A stretch of 64,000 bases of DNA from Flavobacterium hibisci (lineage in GTDB: Bacteria > Bacteroidota > Bacteroidia > Flavobacteriales > Flavobacteriaceae). Each line of letters opens with the position of its first letter. Position 1 is the first letter of the stretch. This document shows, piece after piece, positions 9,111 to 18,500 of the stretch. The stretch spans positions 1 to 64,000 of the forward strand of contig NZ_JAIQDW010000021.1 of NCBI RefSeq assembly GCF_020026925.1. Direction: 5' to 3'. Below the pieces are notes generated by a model. That model saw only the letters and a program-made list of their open reading frames with translations. It did no database searches and was not told where the DNA came from. The position numbers were made by a program, and so were the translations under genes.

Positions 9111-9935
9111 ATGTTTATTAACTGTAAAGGCCGTTTGATTGATTTGTCGATTCCAAAAGTAATGGGAATTTTGAATGTAACCCCAAATTCTTTTTTTGAC
9201 GGCGGAAAATATAAAAACGAGTCAGCCATTATTTCACAAGTCGAAAAAATGTTAATTGAAGGAGCTGATTTTATTGATATTGGCGCTTATTCAAGTAAAC
9301 CAAGTGCTGAATTCGTTTCTGAACAAGAAGAAATTGACCGAATTGCTCCTGCTATAGAACTGATACTAAAACACTTTCCTGAGACATTATTATCAATAGA
9401 CACTTTTAGAGCAGAAGTGGCAAAAGCAAGTATAGAAAATGGTGCGGTCATTATAAACGATATTTCGGCAGGAGAATTAGATAATAAAATGTTTGAGGTA
9501 ATTGCGCACTTCAACGTTCCTTACATTATGATGCACATGCGTGGAAACCCTCAGACCATGCAAAACCTGACACAATACGATGATATTGTAAAAGAAATGC
9601 TTTTTTATTTCTCTGAAAAAATATCTAAAGCAAGAAGCATGGGTATTAATGACCTGATTCTGGACCCTGGATTTGGTTTTGCTAAAACAACAGACCAAAA
9701 TTATGAAGTGCTGCAAAAAATGGAACTCTTTAATCTTTTAGAATTACCGGTTTTAGCAGGTGTTTCAAGAAAATCAATGATTTATAAAACGCTGGATATT
9801 ACTCCACAGGAAGCTTTAAACGGAACAACATTTCTAAATACGATTGCTTTAACAAAAGGTGCAAAAATCCTTCGTGTTCACGATGTTAAAGAAGCTGTTG
9901 AATGTGTGAAGTTGTTTAATAAACTGAATTTATAA
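9111..9935 (+). CDS. folP: Dihydropteroate synthase
   Basis: 274 aa, standard length. FolP joins p-aminobenzoate to the pterin pyrophosphate in folate synthesis. Conserved segments appear in order: MGILNVTPNSFFDGG (19-33), DIGAYSSKPSA, LLSIDTFRAEVAK, IINDISAGELDN, MHMRGNPQTMQ, DPGFGFAKTTDQNYE and AGVSRKSMI near the C-terminus. These cover the pterin- and phosphate-binding loops of the TIM barrel. A lipoprotein gene follows after 4 bp, suggesting translational coupling. Confidence 0.96.
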   Translation: MFINCKGRLIDLSIPKVMGILNVTPNSFFDGGKYKNESAIISQVEKMLIEGADFIDIGAYSSKPSAEFVSEQEEIDRIAPAIELILKHFPETLLSIDTFRAEVAKASIENGAVIINDISAGELDNKMFEVIAHFNVPYIMMHMRGNPQTMQNLTQYDDIVKEMLFYFSEKISKARSMGINDLILDPGFGFAKTTDQNYEVLQKMELFNLLELPVLAGVSRKSMIYKTLDITPQEALNGTTFLNTIALTKGAKILRVHDVKEAVECVKLFNKLNL

Positions 9936-9939
9936 AAAA

Positions 9940-10572
9940 ATGAAATACCTTATTATACTTTTTGTTTTTGTTCTTTTTTCATGTGAAGAAAAAAAAGACG
10001 TCTTATTACCAAAATCAAATATTTCGATTGTAACAGATGTACAGGACCACTCACCTATTTATATTTTCTTTAAAACCGAAGGTAAAGATACAATCGCTGA
10101 AGTGAACCGAAAAAACAGTATTATTTCAACCAATTGGATTTTCAATATTGATAAACGTCTGCCTTTAAAATTAGTAATTCCTCAAGTTATAAAACTTCAG
10201 GAAAATAAACGTGCAGGCAGTGCCCATAAAAATGAAAAGGCGCAGAATTATTATTCCTACGCCGATTCTGTTGGAAAGAATTTAGCTTTTTTACCTTTCA
10301 CTAAAGTGTATTATAAAACAGAAAAGTCAACTGAAAATGATAAAGTCATTCTTCGCTTTAGAAAAATGAACAATATGGTTTCAATTGACAATACTGCTAT
10401 TCCGAAGTCTGAAATTTTAAATTTTATTAATAGAATGGATTACGCTGTAAAGCCCAAAATTGTCTTACTATTTGACAAAAACATGAGCTATGAGGAATAC
10501 ATCCAAAATAAAATCCTGATTCAAAAACTTATTTACGATTTCAATACCGATCAGGAAGAATTTATATTCTAA
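9940..10572 (+). CDS. Hypothetical lipoprotein downstream of folP
   Basis: 210 aa. The N-terminus (YLIILFVFVLFSCEEKKD) is a lipoprotein signal with lipobox Cys15. The mature region has no domain I can name; the C-terminal third (YAVKPKIVLLFDKNMSYEEY) has the flavour of ExbD-like periplasmic domains, a weak impression only. It starts 4 bp after folP. Its 3' end overlaps the convergent M48 gene by 11 bp (10562-10572). Confidence 0.65.
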   Translation: MKYLIILFVFVLFSCEEKKDVLLPKSNISIVTDVQDHSPIYIFFKTEGKDTIAEVNRKNSIISTNWIFNIDKRLPLKLVIPQVIKLQENKRAGSAHKNEKAQNYYSYADSVGKNLAFLPFTKVYYKTEKSTENDKVILRFRKMNNMVSIDNTAIPKSEILNFINRMDYAVKPKIVLLFDKNMSYEEYIQNKILIQKLIYDFNTDQEEFIF

Positions 10573-11377
10573 TAATTCCCACTTTTGCAGCTGTTTCCCT
10601 TGCCTGCGGAATTAAAGATTTAAGGTTGGCAATTCTGGTAGCATCTGAAGGGTGTGTACTTAAAAATTCAGGAGTTCCTGAACCTCCAGATTTAGCCGAC
10701 ATTCTGGTCCAAAATGCGATAGAATCATCCGGATTGTAGCCTGCTATTGCCATAAGAGTTAACCCAATTTTGTCTGCTTCGCTTTCATTGCTTCTACTAA
10801 AAGGAAGCATTACTCCTACTTCTGAACCTATTCCATAATACTTTTGCCACATGGCCTGATTCTCCGCACTTTGATTTCCGGTAGCAACCGCTACACCAAC
10901 TGCTCCTAACTGCTGCAATTGTGCCGCACTCATTCTTTGGGCGCCATGGTTTGCTAAAGCATGAGAAACTTCATGCCCCATAACTGTGGCCAAACCCGAC
11001 TCATTTTGTGTAATTGGCAAAATACCTGAATAAACTACAATTTTACCTCCTGGTAAACACCAAGCATTTACCTCTTTATTTTCGACCAGCTTATACTCCC
11101 ATCTGTAATCTTTAAGATATTGTGACTGGCCTAAGTAAGTTAAATATTTTTCAGCTGCCGCTTTGATTTTATAACCAACAGTTTCAACTCTTTTTGCATC
11201 AGTTGTCCCTGAAATTACTTTATTCTCCTTAAGAAAAGTATCATACTGCTGGAAAGATGATGGAAATAATTCGCTATTAGAAACAAAGTTTAAATCTTTT
11301 TTTCCTGTGATAGGATTTGTTGCACATGAGTAAACTAAAAGTATTACAAAAGTCGATATAAATAAATGTTTTTTCAT
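10562..11377 (-). CDS. M48-family zinc metallopeptidase, lipoprotein
   Basis: 271 aa. The signal peptide ends in VYSCATNP with lipobox Cys, followed by TGKKDLNFVS, the usual start of M48C (LoiP/BepA-like) proteins. The zinc site is VMGHEVSHALANHG, giving the HEXXH helix, with the third ligand in NESEADKIGLTLMA. Such proteases degrade misfolded outer-membrane or periplasmic proteins. The gene ends in an 11-bp overlap with the folP-linked lipoprotein on the other strand. Confidence 0.92.
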   Translation of the reverse strand: MKKHLFISTFVILLVYSCATNPITGKKDLNFVSNSELFPSSFQQYDTFLKENKVISGTTDAKRVETVGYKIKAAAEKYLTYLGQSQYLKDYRWEYKLVENKEVNAWCLPGGKIVVYSGILPITQNESGLATVMGHEVSHALANHGAQRMSAAQLQQLGAVGVAVATGNQSAENQAMWQKYYGIGSEVGVMLPFSRSNESEADKIGLTLMAIAGYNPDDSIAFWTRMSAKSGGSGTPEFLSTHPSDATRIANLKSLIPQARETAAKVGIIRI

Positions 11378-11665
11378 GATAAATATATGTTTGATTAATG
11401 TAAAATTAATATCATTCTAAATTTTTAATATTATAAAATTCGTCAAATAATTACTATAATTTTAATTTTTTTTTTGATAAGATTAGACTACCTACATAAC
11501 GACATTCATCACTGATTTATTTAACTAATTGGGCGTATTTTTTTACATAAAAAAGGATGATTTAAATCCATTTGTGGTAAATTTAGCTCCTTAAAAATAA
11601 TAAATTTTAAATTACAACAAACACAAATACAACAACATAAGTCTTTTATTACTTAACCTCATCGT

Positions 11666-13867
11666 ATGATAACCAGTTTCAAATGCCATTTTTTATTTAT
11701 TTTTGTTATGCTGCCGCTCAGTTTGCTTGCACAAATTGACGGAAATAATAAAAAATCTTTTTTGAATGTAAAAAAATCACCTGAAGCTGAAGAAAAAAAA
11801 GCTGTTACTGCTTCTTACAACTTGTATAATAGCGGAGAGGAAAAAAAAGCACTTAAAAACGCTAAGATTCTTTTAGAAAAAGCTAAATATCCATCTAATA
11901 TAGCCAGCCTTATTTTATTACAAGCTTACTATTATAATAAAAGAGCCCTATTAGATTCATCTATTTATTATACAAATCAGGCATTAAATTTCCACGCAAA
12001 AATTGGTAACGACTCGCTAAAGAACAGACTTCTTTCCCTGGGATATAATTTAATGGGGCAGAATTATAAAAAGAAAGGCTTATTTGAGGTAAGCAAAAAA
12101 TGGCATCTGAAAGGTCTTCAGACATCCCAAAAATATAAAGAAAACAATTTATACTATACTCACCTCCATGGATTAGCCAGTGTTTACAAGGCATTAGGAG
12201 ACAAAACCAATGCTTTGAAGTCCTATAAAGAATGCTTAGAATATAAAAAAGATGATGAGATACGCTTAGGAAGTTATATTAATCTGGGGGATATATATTC
12301 AGATTCAAAAGATTATGATAAGGGTAATTATTATTACAATCTAGGAAAACAACTCAGCGAAAAGACCAACAATCAGCAGGCAAAAGCAGTGATTGCGCTC
12401 AGTATTGGAACAAATTATCAATTACAGCAAAAAACGACTGATGCATTAAAAATGTACCATGAAGTAATTTCCATTGCTGATAAAAATGAACTGAACCAGA
12501 TTGGCTTAGTTGCCCGTGGCAATATTGGCGATACCTATATTGATTTAAAAAACTACAAGGAAGCAAAACTAATTTTTTCTGACGCACTTCAGAAGTCCAT
12601 AGATTTCGGTTATTTAGACAACCAGGTTAATTTTTATGATGAGCTTAAAAAAATTGCAGTTTTAGAAGAAGACTACAAAAGTGCTTTTGAATACCTGACA
12701 AAATCTACTAAAGTAAAAGATTCTGTAAATAAAATCCAGAAGACCAAAGAAATCAACGAACTGGAAATCAAATACAAAACTGCGCAAAGAGAAAAAAAAA
12801 TCAGGTTTTTACAATTTGACAACACTACTAAAAAGCTCAAACTCGAAAAACAGCAGGAAGCTATTGAGAACATGAACCTTCAGGAAGAAATTTCCCAAAA
12901 AATAACCGAAAACACCATATTGTTTTTTCAGAATTCGTCTCAAAAAAAACTAAGCGAAATATCTTTGCTAAAAAAAGATCAACAATTAAAATCATTACAA
13001 ATAAAGCAGGAAAAAGAAACCAGGCTACTGACTATTTTTGGTTTTCTTATCGTGTTAATTCCGATCATTGGTTTATTAATTCAATATTACAAACGACTTA
13101 AAACGCAGCGTTTATTAAATACCCAACAAGCTGAAATAAGCACTCAGAATATCAATAATCTTCTAAAAGATCAGGAATTAAAATTAATTAAGGCCTCCAT
13201 AAGCGGTCAGGACAAGGAAAGGCAACGGATTTCTCAGGAATTGCACGACAGCATTGGTGGAAATTTAGCGGCAATAAAACTTCAATTAAATCATTTAGTA
13301 ATTTCCAGTTCGCCAAAAATAAAAAATCTTACTGCCTTATTAGATGAAACATATGATCATGTTCGAAATTTATCGCATACATTGATTCCGAAAAAATTTA
13401 CACATCATAAATTTTGTGAAGTTTTAGAATCTTATTTTAAAAATATTGGTGAAGCCAGTACTATTGAAACAGATTTCACAGTATATCCAAAGAAAGAAAT
13501 AGACACCTTAGATGAAGAAATCCAAATCGAAATTTTTAAAATAATACAGGAACTTTTGACCAATACAATTAAGCATGCAAAAGCTTCGAAGATAGATTTA
13601 CAGCTTAATCTTGTCGAAAATATACTTAATATTTTATTTGAAGATAACGGTATTGGATTTAATCCTAAAAATTATAAACCCGGAATTGGTATTCTGAATT
13701 TAGAAAACCGAATAATCGAATTAAATGGTACTTTTATAATGGATTCAAAAGTAAAAAGAGGCACCATAGCTAATATTGAAATTCCCATTTCATCAACTAA
13801 AACAGGAAATGATGCAAAAAAAGGAATTAATGTAAAAAAACAACTTGATAACCTGACTAAACTATAA
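11666..13867 (+). CDS. TPR-containing sensor histidine kinase (HisKA_3 type)
   Basis: 733 aa. It has a signal peptide (FLFIFVMLPLSLLAQ), a periplasmic array of TPR-like helices (about residues 50-330), a long coiled coil (about 335-450), one membrane helix (about 453-475, GFLIVLIPIIGLLIQYY) and a cytoplasmic kinase. The phosphoacceptor is in RISQELHDSIGGNLAAIK (His near 526), a HisKA_3 motif. The ATPase follows with ELLTNTIKHA (N box), EDNGIGF and GIGILNLENRI. It pairs with the response regulator 19 bp downstream. What the TPR region senses is unknown. Confidence 0.92.
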   Translation: MITSFKCHFLFIFVMLPLSLLAQIDGNNKKSFLNVKKSPEAEEKKAVTASYNLYNSGEEKKALKNAKILLEKAKYPSNIASLILLQAYYYNKRALLDSSIYYTNQALNFHAKIGNDSLKNRLLSLGYNLMGQNYKKKGLFEVSKKWHLKGLQTSQKYKENNLYYTHLHGLASVYKALGDKTNALKSYKECLEYKKDDEIRLGSYINLGDIYSDSKDYDKGNYYYNLGKQLSEKTNNQQAKAVIALSIGTNYQLQQKTTDALKMYHEVISIADKNELNQIGLVARGNIGDTYIDLKNYKEAKLIFSDALQKSIDFGYLDNQVNFYDELKKIAVLEEDYKSAFEYLTKSTKVKDSVNKIQKTKEINELEIKYKTAQREKKIRFLQFDNTTKKLKLEKQQEAIENMNLQEEISQKITENTILFFQNSSQKKLSEISLLKKDQQLKSLQIKQEKETRLLTIFGFLIVLIPIIGLLIQYYKRLKTQRLLNTQQAEISTQNINNLLKDQELKLIKASISGQDKERQRISQELHDSIGGNLAAIKLQLNHLVISSSPKIKNLTALLDETYDHVRNLSHTLIPKKFTHHKFCEVLESYFKNIGEASTIETDFTVYPKKEIDTLDEEIQIEIFKIIQELLTNTIKHAKASKIDLQLNLVENILNILFEDNGIGFNPKNYKPGIGILNLENRIIELNGTFIMDSKVKRGTIANIEIPISSTKTGNDAKKGINVKKQLDNLTKL

Positions 13868-13886
13868 CCCCCAAGCTATAATATTA

Positions 13887-14528
13887 ATGGAAAAATTAAA
13901 ACTCATTATTGCTGATGACCACACTATGTTTTTACAAGGAATCGTATCCCTGATTGAACATGAATCCGGAATTAAAATAATAGGCAAAGCAGTAAATGGT
14001 ATTGAGGTTTTGAATATTTTAAAAATTCAAAGCGCAGACATGGTAATACTTGATATCAGTATGCCGGAAATGGACGGAATTGAATTGAGCAAAATTTTAA
14101 AAAAAGAATATCCTTTTATTAAAATTATAATTGTTAGTACCCATAGCAATGCCAAAATAATTTCAAGATTAATCAGAATTGGTGTAAATGGGTATTTACT
14201 TAAGAATGCAGAAAAGTCTGAATTATTGGAAGCCATCTATAATGTAGCTGCCGGCCAAAATTATTTTTCTGAAGAAGTAGAAGAGCAATACCGCAATAAC
14301 AGCCATAAAATAGAAAAGCAAATTTCAAACCTGGTCGAATTGAGTTCACGCGAAAAAGAAATATTGATTTTAATTGCGCATGAATACAATACGGCTGAAA
14401 TTGCAGAGAAAACTTTTATAAGTTTAAATACGGTTAATACACACAGACGTAACTTATTATCTAAACTAAATGCTAAAAATACCGCTGGTCTGGTAAAATA
14501 TGCGGTTGAAAATGGGCTTGTTGATTAA
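13887..14528 (+). CDS. NarL/LuxR-type response regulator
   Basis: 213 aa. The receiver domain is complete: acidic pair in IIADDHTMF (D10, D11), phospho-acceptor D56 in VILDISMPEMDG, and a lysine in YLLKNAEKSE. The C-terminal LuxR helix-turn-helix reads LSSREKEILILIA...IAEKTFISLNTVNTHRRNLL. It lies 19 bp after the cognate kinase and is convergent with the PorP/HYR operon. Members of this family bind short dyads as dimers, often around -40, which makes it a candidate for the conserved dyad promoters at 22.7-31.4 kb. That link is inference. Confidence 0.93.
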   Translation: MEKLKLIIADDHTMFLQGIVSLIEHESGIKIIGKAVNGIEVLNILKIQSADMVILDISMPEMDGIELSKILKKEYPFIKIIIVSTHSNAKIISRLIRIGVNGYLLKNAEKSELLEAIYNVAAGQNYFSEEVEEQYRNNSHKIEKQISNLVELSSREKEILILIAHEYNTAEIAEKTFISLNTVNTHRRNLLSKLNAKNTAGLVKYAVENGLVD

Positions 14529-14536
14529 TCAAAAAA

Positions 14537-14570
14537 TTCCGAATCATATAATAATTCATATGATTCGGAA
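14537..14570. terminator. Bidirectional intrinsic terminator
   Basis: Perfect 13-bp stem (14537-14549 with 14558-14570) with an 8-nt loop, between the convergent response regulator and PorP/SprF-like genes. A run of A's precedes it, which gives a U-tract on the minus strand. Confidence 0.8.
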
Positions 14571-14587
14571 GTATAATAGGTATTTTG

Positions 14588-15505
14588 TTATTCAAAACCT
14601 TTTCCAAAACGGTAATTAAATACTACTCCATAAGTATCCGGAAGGACAACGCTTTCAAGAGATTTGTTATAAGTAAATATTAATCTTGCATTTGCTGATA
14701 AATGAAAGCCAGCCAGGAAATTTAATGTGTTTGAAGAGCGATAGCCTCCTCCAAATTCAAATTTGTTTTTATAGTTTACCAATACATTCAAATCTGCCTG
14801 TATAGGTGCACCATCAACATATTTAGCCAGAAAACTTGGGTTTATCAGTATATCTTCAAATAAATCAGTAAAGATCCGGTAGCCAAAATAGCTGTAATAC
14901 ACATTTTTTAATTTGGTATTGTTTTGAGTATTGAAAGTTCCGCTTAATAAATTGGGTGCTGATAAACCAAAATAAATTCTGTCTCTGTTGTATAAAAAAC
15001 CTATTCCGAGCGTTGGAGTAAAACTGTGGACATTTTCCTGAAATTCCGGATCATTTTCAATTTCTAGTTTCGTTAAATTCTCATCATAAATCTGTCCTCC
15101 GACTGTGATTCCGAATGATATGATATTAGGGTCGTATGTCCACCACTTTCCATATTTATAATCTTCGTGAAAAAAAATCTTATACGAATATGAAGCAAAA
15201 AAATTAGTGGTATAAGTAACCCCAATCTGATTATGGGCTATACCACCGGCAAGTCCTATATTCTCTGAACGAGTTAAAGTATTTACAGAAATATCGATAT
15301 TCCTGGGACTGCCTTCTACAGAATTGAAATACCCGTTTGCTGTCATTACAACGTCTGTTTTGTCATGATAACCGGCATGGGCAGGATTTAGTAAGACTGC
15401 ATTATAATTATAGCTCGAAAAAACTGGTGTTTGCTGGGCTTTAACTGTGTTTAAAAACACAATTATAATGATGACTGTAAAAAATATACTGATATTATTT
15501 TTCAT
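14588..15505 (-). CDS. PorP/SprF-family T9SS outer-membrane protein
   Basis: 305 aa with a signal peptide (FFTVIIIIVFLNTVKAQ) and the family start QQTPVFSSYNYNAVLLNPAHAG, followed by amphipathic strands and a final Phe-rich YGVVFNYRFGKGFE typical of an outer-membrane barrel. PorP/SprF-like proteins are known partners of large T9SS cargo carrying type B sorting domains, as SprF is for SprB. Here it starts 3 bp after the stop of just such a cargo gene, so it very probably serves that protein's export or surface anchoring. Confidence 0.9.
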   Translation of the reverse strand: MKNNISIFFTVIIIIVFLNTVKAQQTPVFSSYNYNAVLLNPAHAGYHDKTDVVMTANGYFNSVEGSPRNIDISVNTLTRSENIGLAGGIAHNQIGVTYTTNFFASYSYKIFFHEDYKYGKWWTYDPNIISFGITVGGQIYDENLTKLEIENDPEFQENVHSFTPTLGIGFLYNRDRIYFGLSAPNLLSGTFNTQNNTKLKNVYYSYFGYRIFTDLFEDILINPSFLAKYVDGAPIQADLNVLVNYKNKFEFGGGYRSSNTLNFLAGFHLSANARLIFTYNKSLESVVLPDTYGVVFNYRFGKGFE

Positions 15506-15508
15506 TAA

Positions 15509-18500
15509 TTAACGTTTTAGAACAAGGTAACCCTTTAGTTTTTTGAAATGATGTGTGGATGAATTTGGTTTGATTTCAAAAAAGTATGTGCCTTCAGGAA
15601 GTTCATCTGCTCCCAGGTTTCTTTTTTTATTGGCAAGGCCACTAAAGACGATTGTTGTATTGTTATAACCAGTTGCCTGAAAAACCAGATCGCCCCAGCT
15701 GTTATAAATCGACACTTCATTTTTTGGATATTCGGTAATGCCGTCTATCAGCCAGAAATCATTTATACCGTCACTATTTGGAGAAAAGCCATATTTTGTT
15801 TCATCTTTTTCTTTCGGTATAACCGAAATAACAACAGAATCATGTGCTACGCAGCCTCCCTTGTTAGTGAAAGAAACTGTGTATGTTGTTGTTTCTTCAG
15901 GAGAAAAAAATGGATTAAAAGAAGATGGATTACTTACTCCTTTTACCGGACTCCATTTAAAAGTTCCCTCTTCTGTGGCAACAGCTTCTAGTTGTACAAC
16001 CTCTCCCTGTTTTATTTCAATATCATTTCCTGCATCTACAACTACAACATCTGAATTTAACTTAAACGAACATTCCGATTTATTAGAAGAGGCATCTGTA
16101 GCAGTGATCGTTATATTCATCCCATCCGTAAAAACACTGCCTGCAGGAGGATTTTGTTTTATTACAGGTTTTGGGTCTTTATTATCTGTTACCAAAACTT
16201 TTGTGGTAAAATCAGGCACCTTGGTTACATTACAAGTTACTTTTTGATTAGGCAAACAGGTAATTACCGGAGCTTGTGTATCAGTATCAATCGTATTGAT
16301 TACGAAAGAACAGGCAGATGTATTTCCGCTATTATCAGACACACTCATCTGGACTGTCATACCATCACTAACTGTTACACCGGCTGCAGGGATTTGAATA
16401 ACGGTGAGATTTGAATCGCAATTATCTGTAACTATCACCTGATTTCCGTAATCAGGCAGAATTGAATTGGCTGCCACACTTTGATTACTGATACAGGTTA
16501 TTACCGGCTTGGTGGTATCAACAGCTAAATTAATTGTAAAACTGCAAATAGATTCATTCCCAGAGGCGTCTTTCGCTGTAATTGTAACTGTCATTCCGTC
16601 CGTAAAAGCAGTTCCAGGCAAAGGATCTTGAGTAATTACAGGAGAAGGATCACAATTGTCGGCAGCCGTTATCATTTTGGTATAATCTGGTAAAATTGAA
16701 CTACATGATAAACTTTGGCTACCGATACAATTGATAAAAGGTTTTACAACATCCGGAGCAACATTTACTTTGAAACTACAGTCTGATATATTATTCGAAG
16801 CATCTTTGGCAGTAATGGTAACTGTCATTCCATCAGTAAAAACACTTCCTGAAACTGGATTCTGCGTTACTACAGGTGATGGATCTGCATTGTCTGTTAC
16901 TGTAACCAATGTTGTATAATCCGGAACGACACTACCGCATTCAAGCTTTTGGTTTGACGGACAAACTACAACCGGAGCTTCAGTATCTGTAACAGCATTC
17001 ACTACAAAAATGCATGTAGATTCGTTATTTGACGCATCTTTGGCAGTCATAGTTACTTGCATCCCGTCAACAAAAGCACTTCCTGCAGATGGATTTTGGG
17101 TAATTACCGGTGAAGCGTCACAATCATCAGTTGCTACTATTTGAGCAGAATAATCAGGTAGTACTTCTCCTAAAGACAACGTCTGATTTCCGATACAAGT
17201 AATTATAGGTTTAATAACATCTGGAGCAACATTTACTTTGAAAGTACAGACAGAGGCATTATTCGAAGCGTCTTTGGCTGTAATCGTAACCGTCATTCCA
17301 TCTACGAAAGGACTTCCTGCTATTGGACTTTGCGTAATGACTGGCGAAGAATCTATATTATCTGTAACGGTGATTGATGCTGTATAATCTGAAATTACAG
17401 CACTTCCACAAGCTAATTGTTGATCAAGAGGACAAATTAAAACAGGAGCCTCGTTATCTACAATAACTGTAGTTGCAATAGTGAATTTACAACTTTCAAT
17501 ATTACCACTGGCATCATTTGCCGTAATGGTTACTTCCTGAGTGGTTCCGTTAAAAACAGTTCCTGCCGCTGGGAATTGTGTAATGATTGGGCTAACATCA
17601 CAATTATCTTTTACCTCAACTATTTTGGTATAATCCGGAATTGGATCATTCACAGACAGAACCTGATTAGCAGGACATTTTTTTATAGTTGGTTTTTCCT
17701 TGTCCTCAACTTTTTTTCCATAAAGTACACGAACTTGTCCGGTATCTGCATTTGGCACCCAATCATAAACCGTCTTCGTTGAGCCAATACCAATGTCGTC
17801 TATAGCATCCCCATTAACATCTCCTAAATAACTCAAACTATATTTTGATGTATAAGGTGTATTTATTACTAAACCTTCAGAAGAATCGAGCGAGAAAATA
17901 TCCAATAAGGGATTCCAATTTGCTTTTCCATAAATAACATAGATTTTAGAGCTATAAGGTAAAAGATAGTCGTCAAAACCGTCTTTATTAAAATCTCCGA
18001 AAGAACTATACGAATGTAAGTATTCAAACTCGCTCCCATTCATTTTAAAACCATTCGTTCCATCCAAATCTTTTAAATCCACTACTGGTGTGGAGGTGCT
18101 TTTTCCAAACAATATAAAATTATTAATACCAATGTCGTTATATGAATCACCATTAATATCGCCAGCACTTCTAATTTCAAAATAGTAAGATGTTTTGAGT
18201 GGAGTGGCAGAATTTTCAATTTTGAAACCATTGGAACCGTTTAATGAGGTTGTACTCAATTTTGCCGGAAGACTCGCAGATCCATAGACTATATATCTAA
18301 ATTGATCATCACCACTAATAGCAACATCAGAAATACCGTCACCATTCACATCTCCTATACCAGCCAAATTTGTTCCAATATCTCCTTCAACAATAAAAGA
18401 ATTAGAGGAGTTTATACTTTCTATATCTACTACAGAAGGAAAGTTAGTACTGCGTCCAAATAAAATATAGCATTTTTTTATATTTCCGGAGCCTTCATTA

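Noticed and set aside
10562..10572. Overlapping convergent 3' ends of two genes as a regulatory antisense pair
   Set aside because: The 11-bp overlap is common in compact genomes and shows no sign of function.
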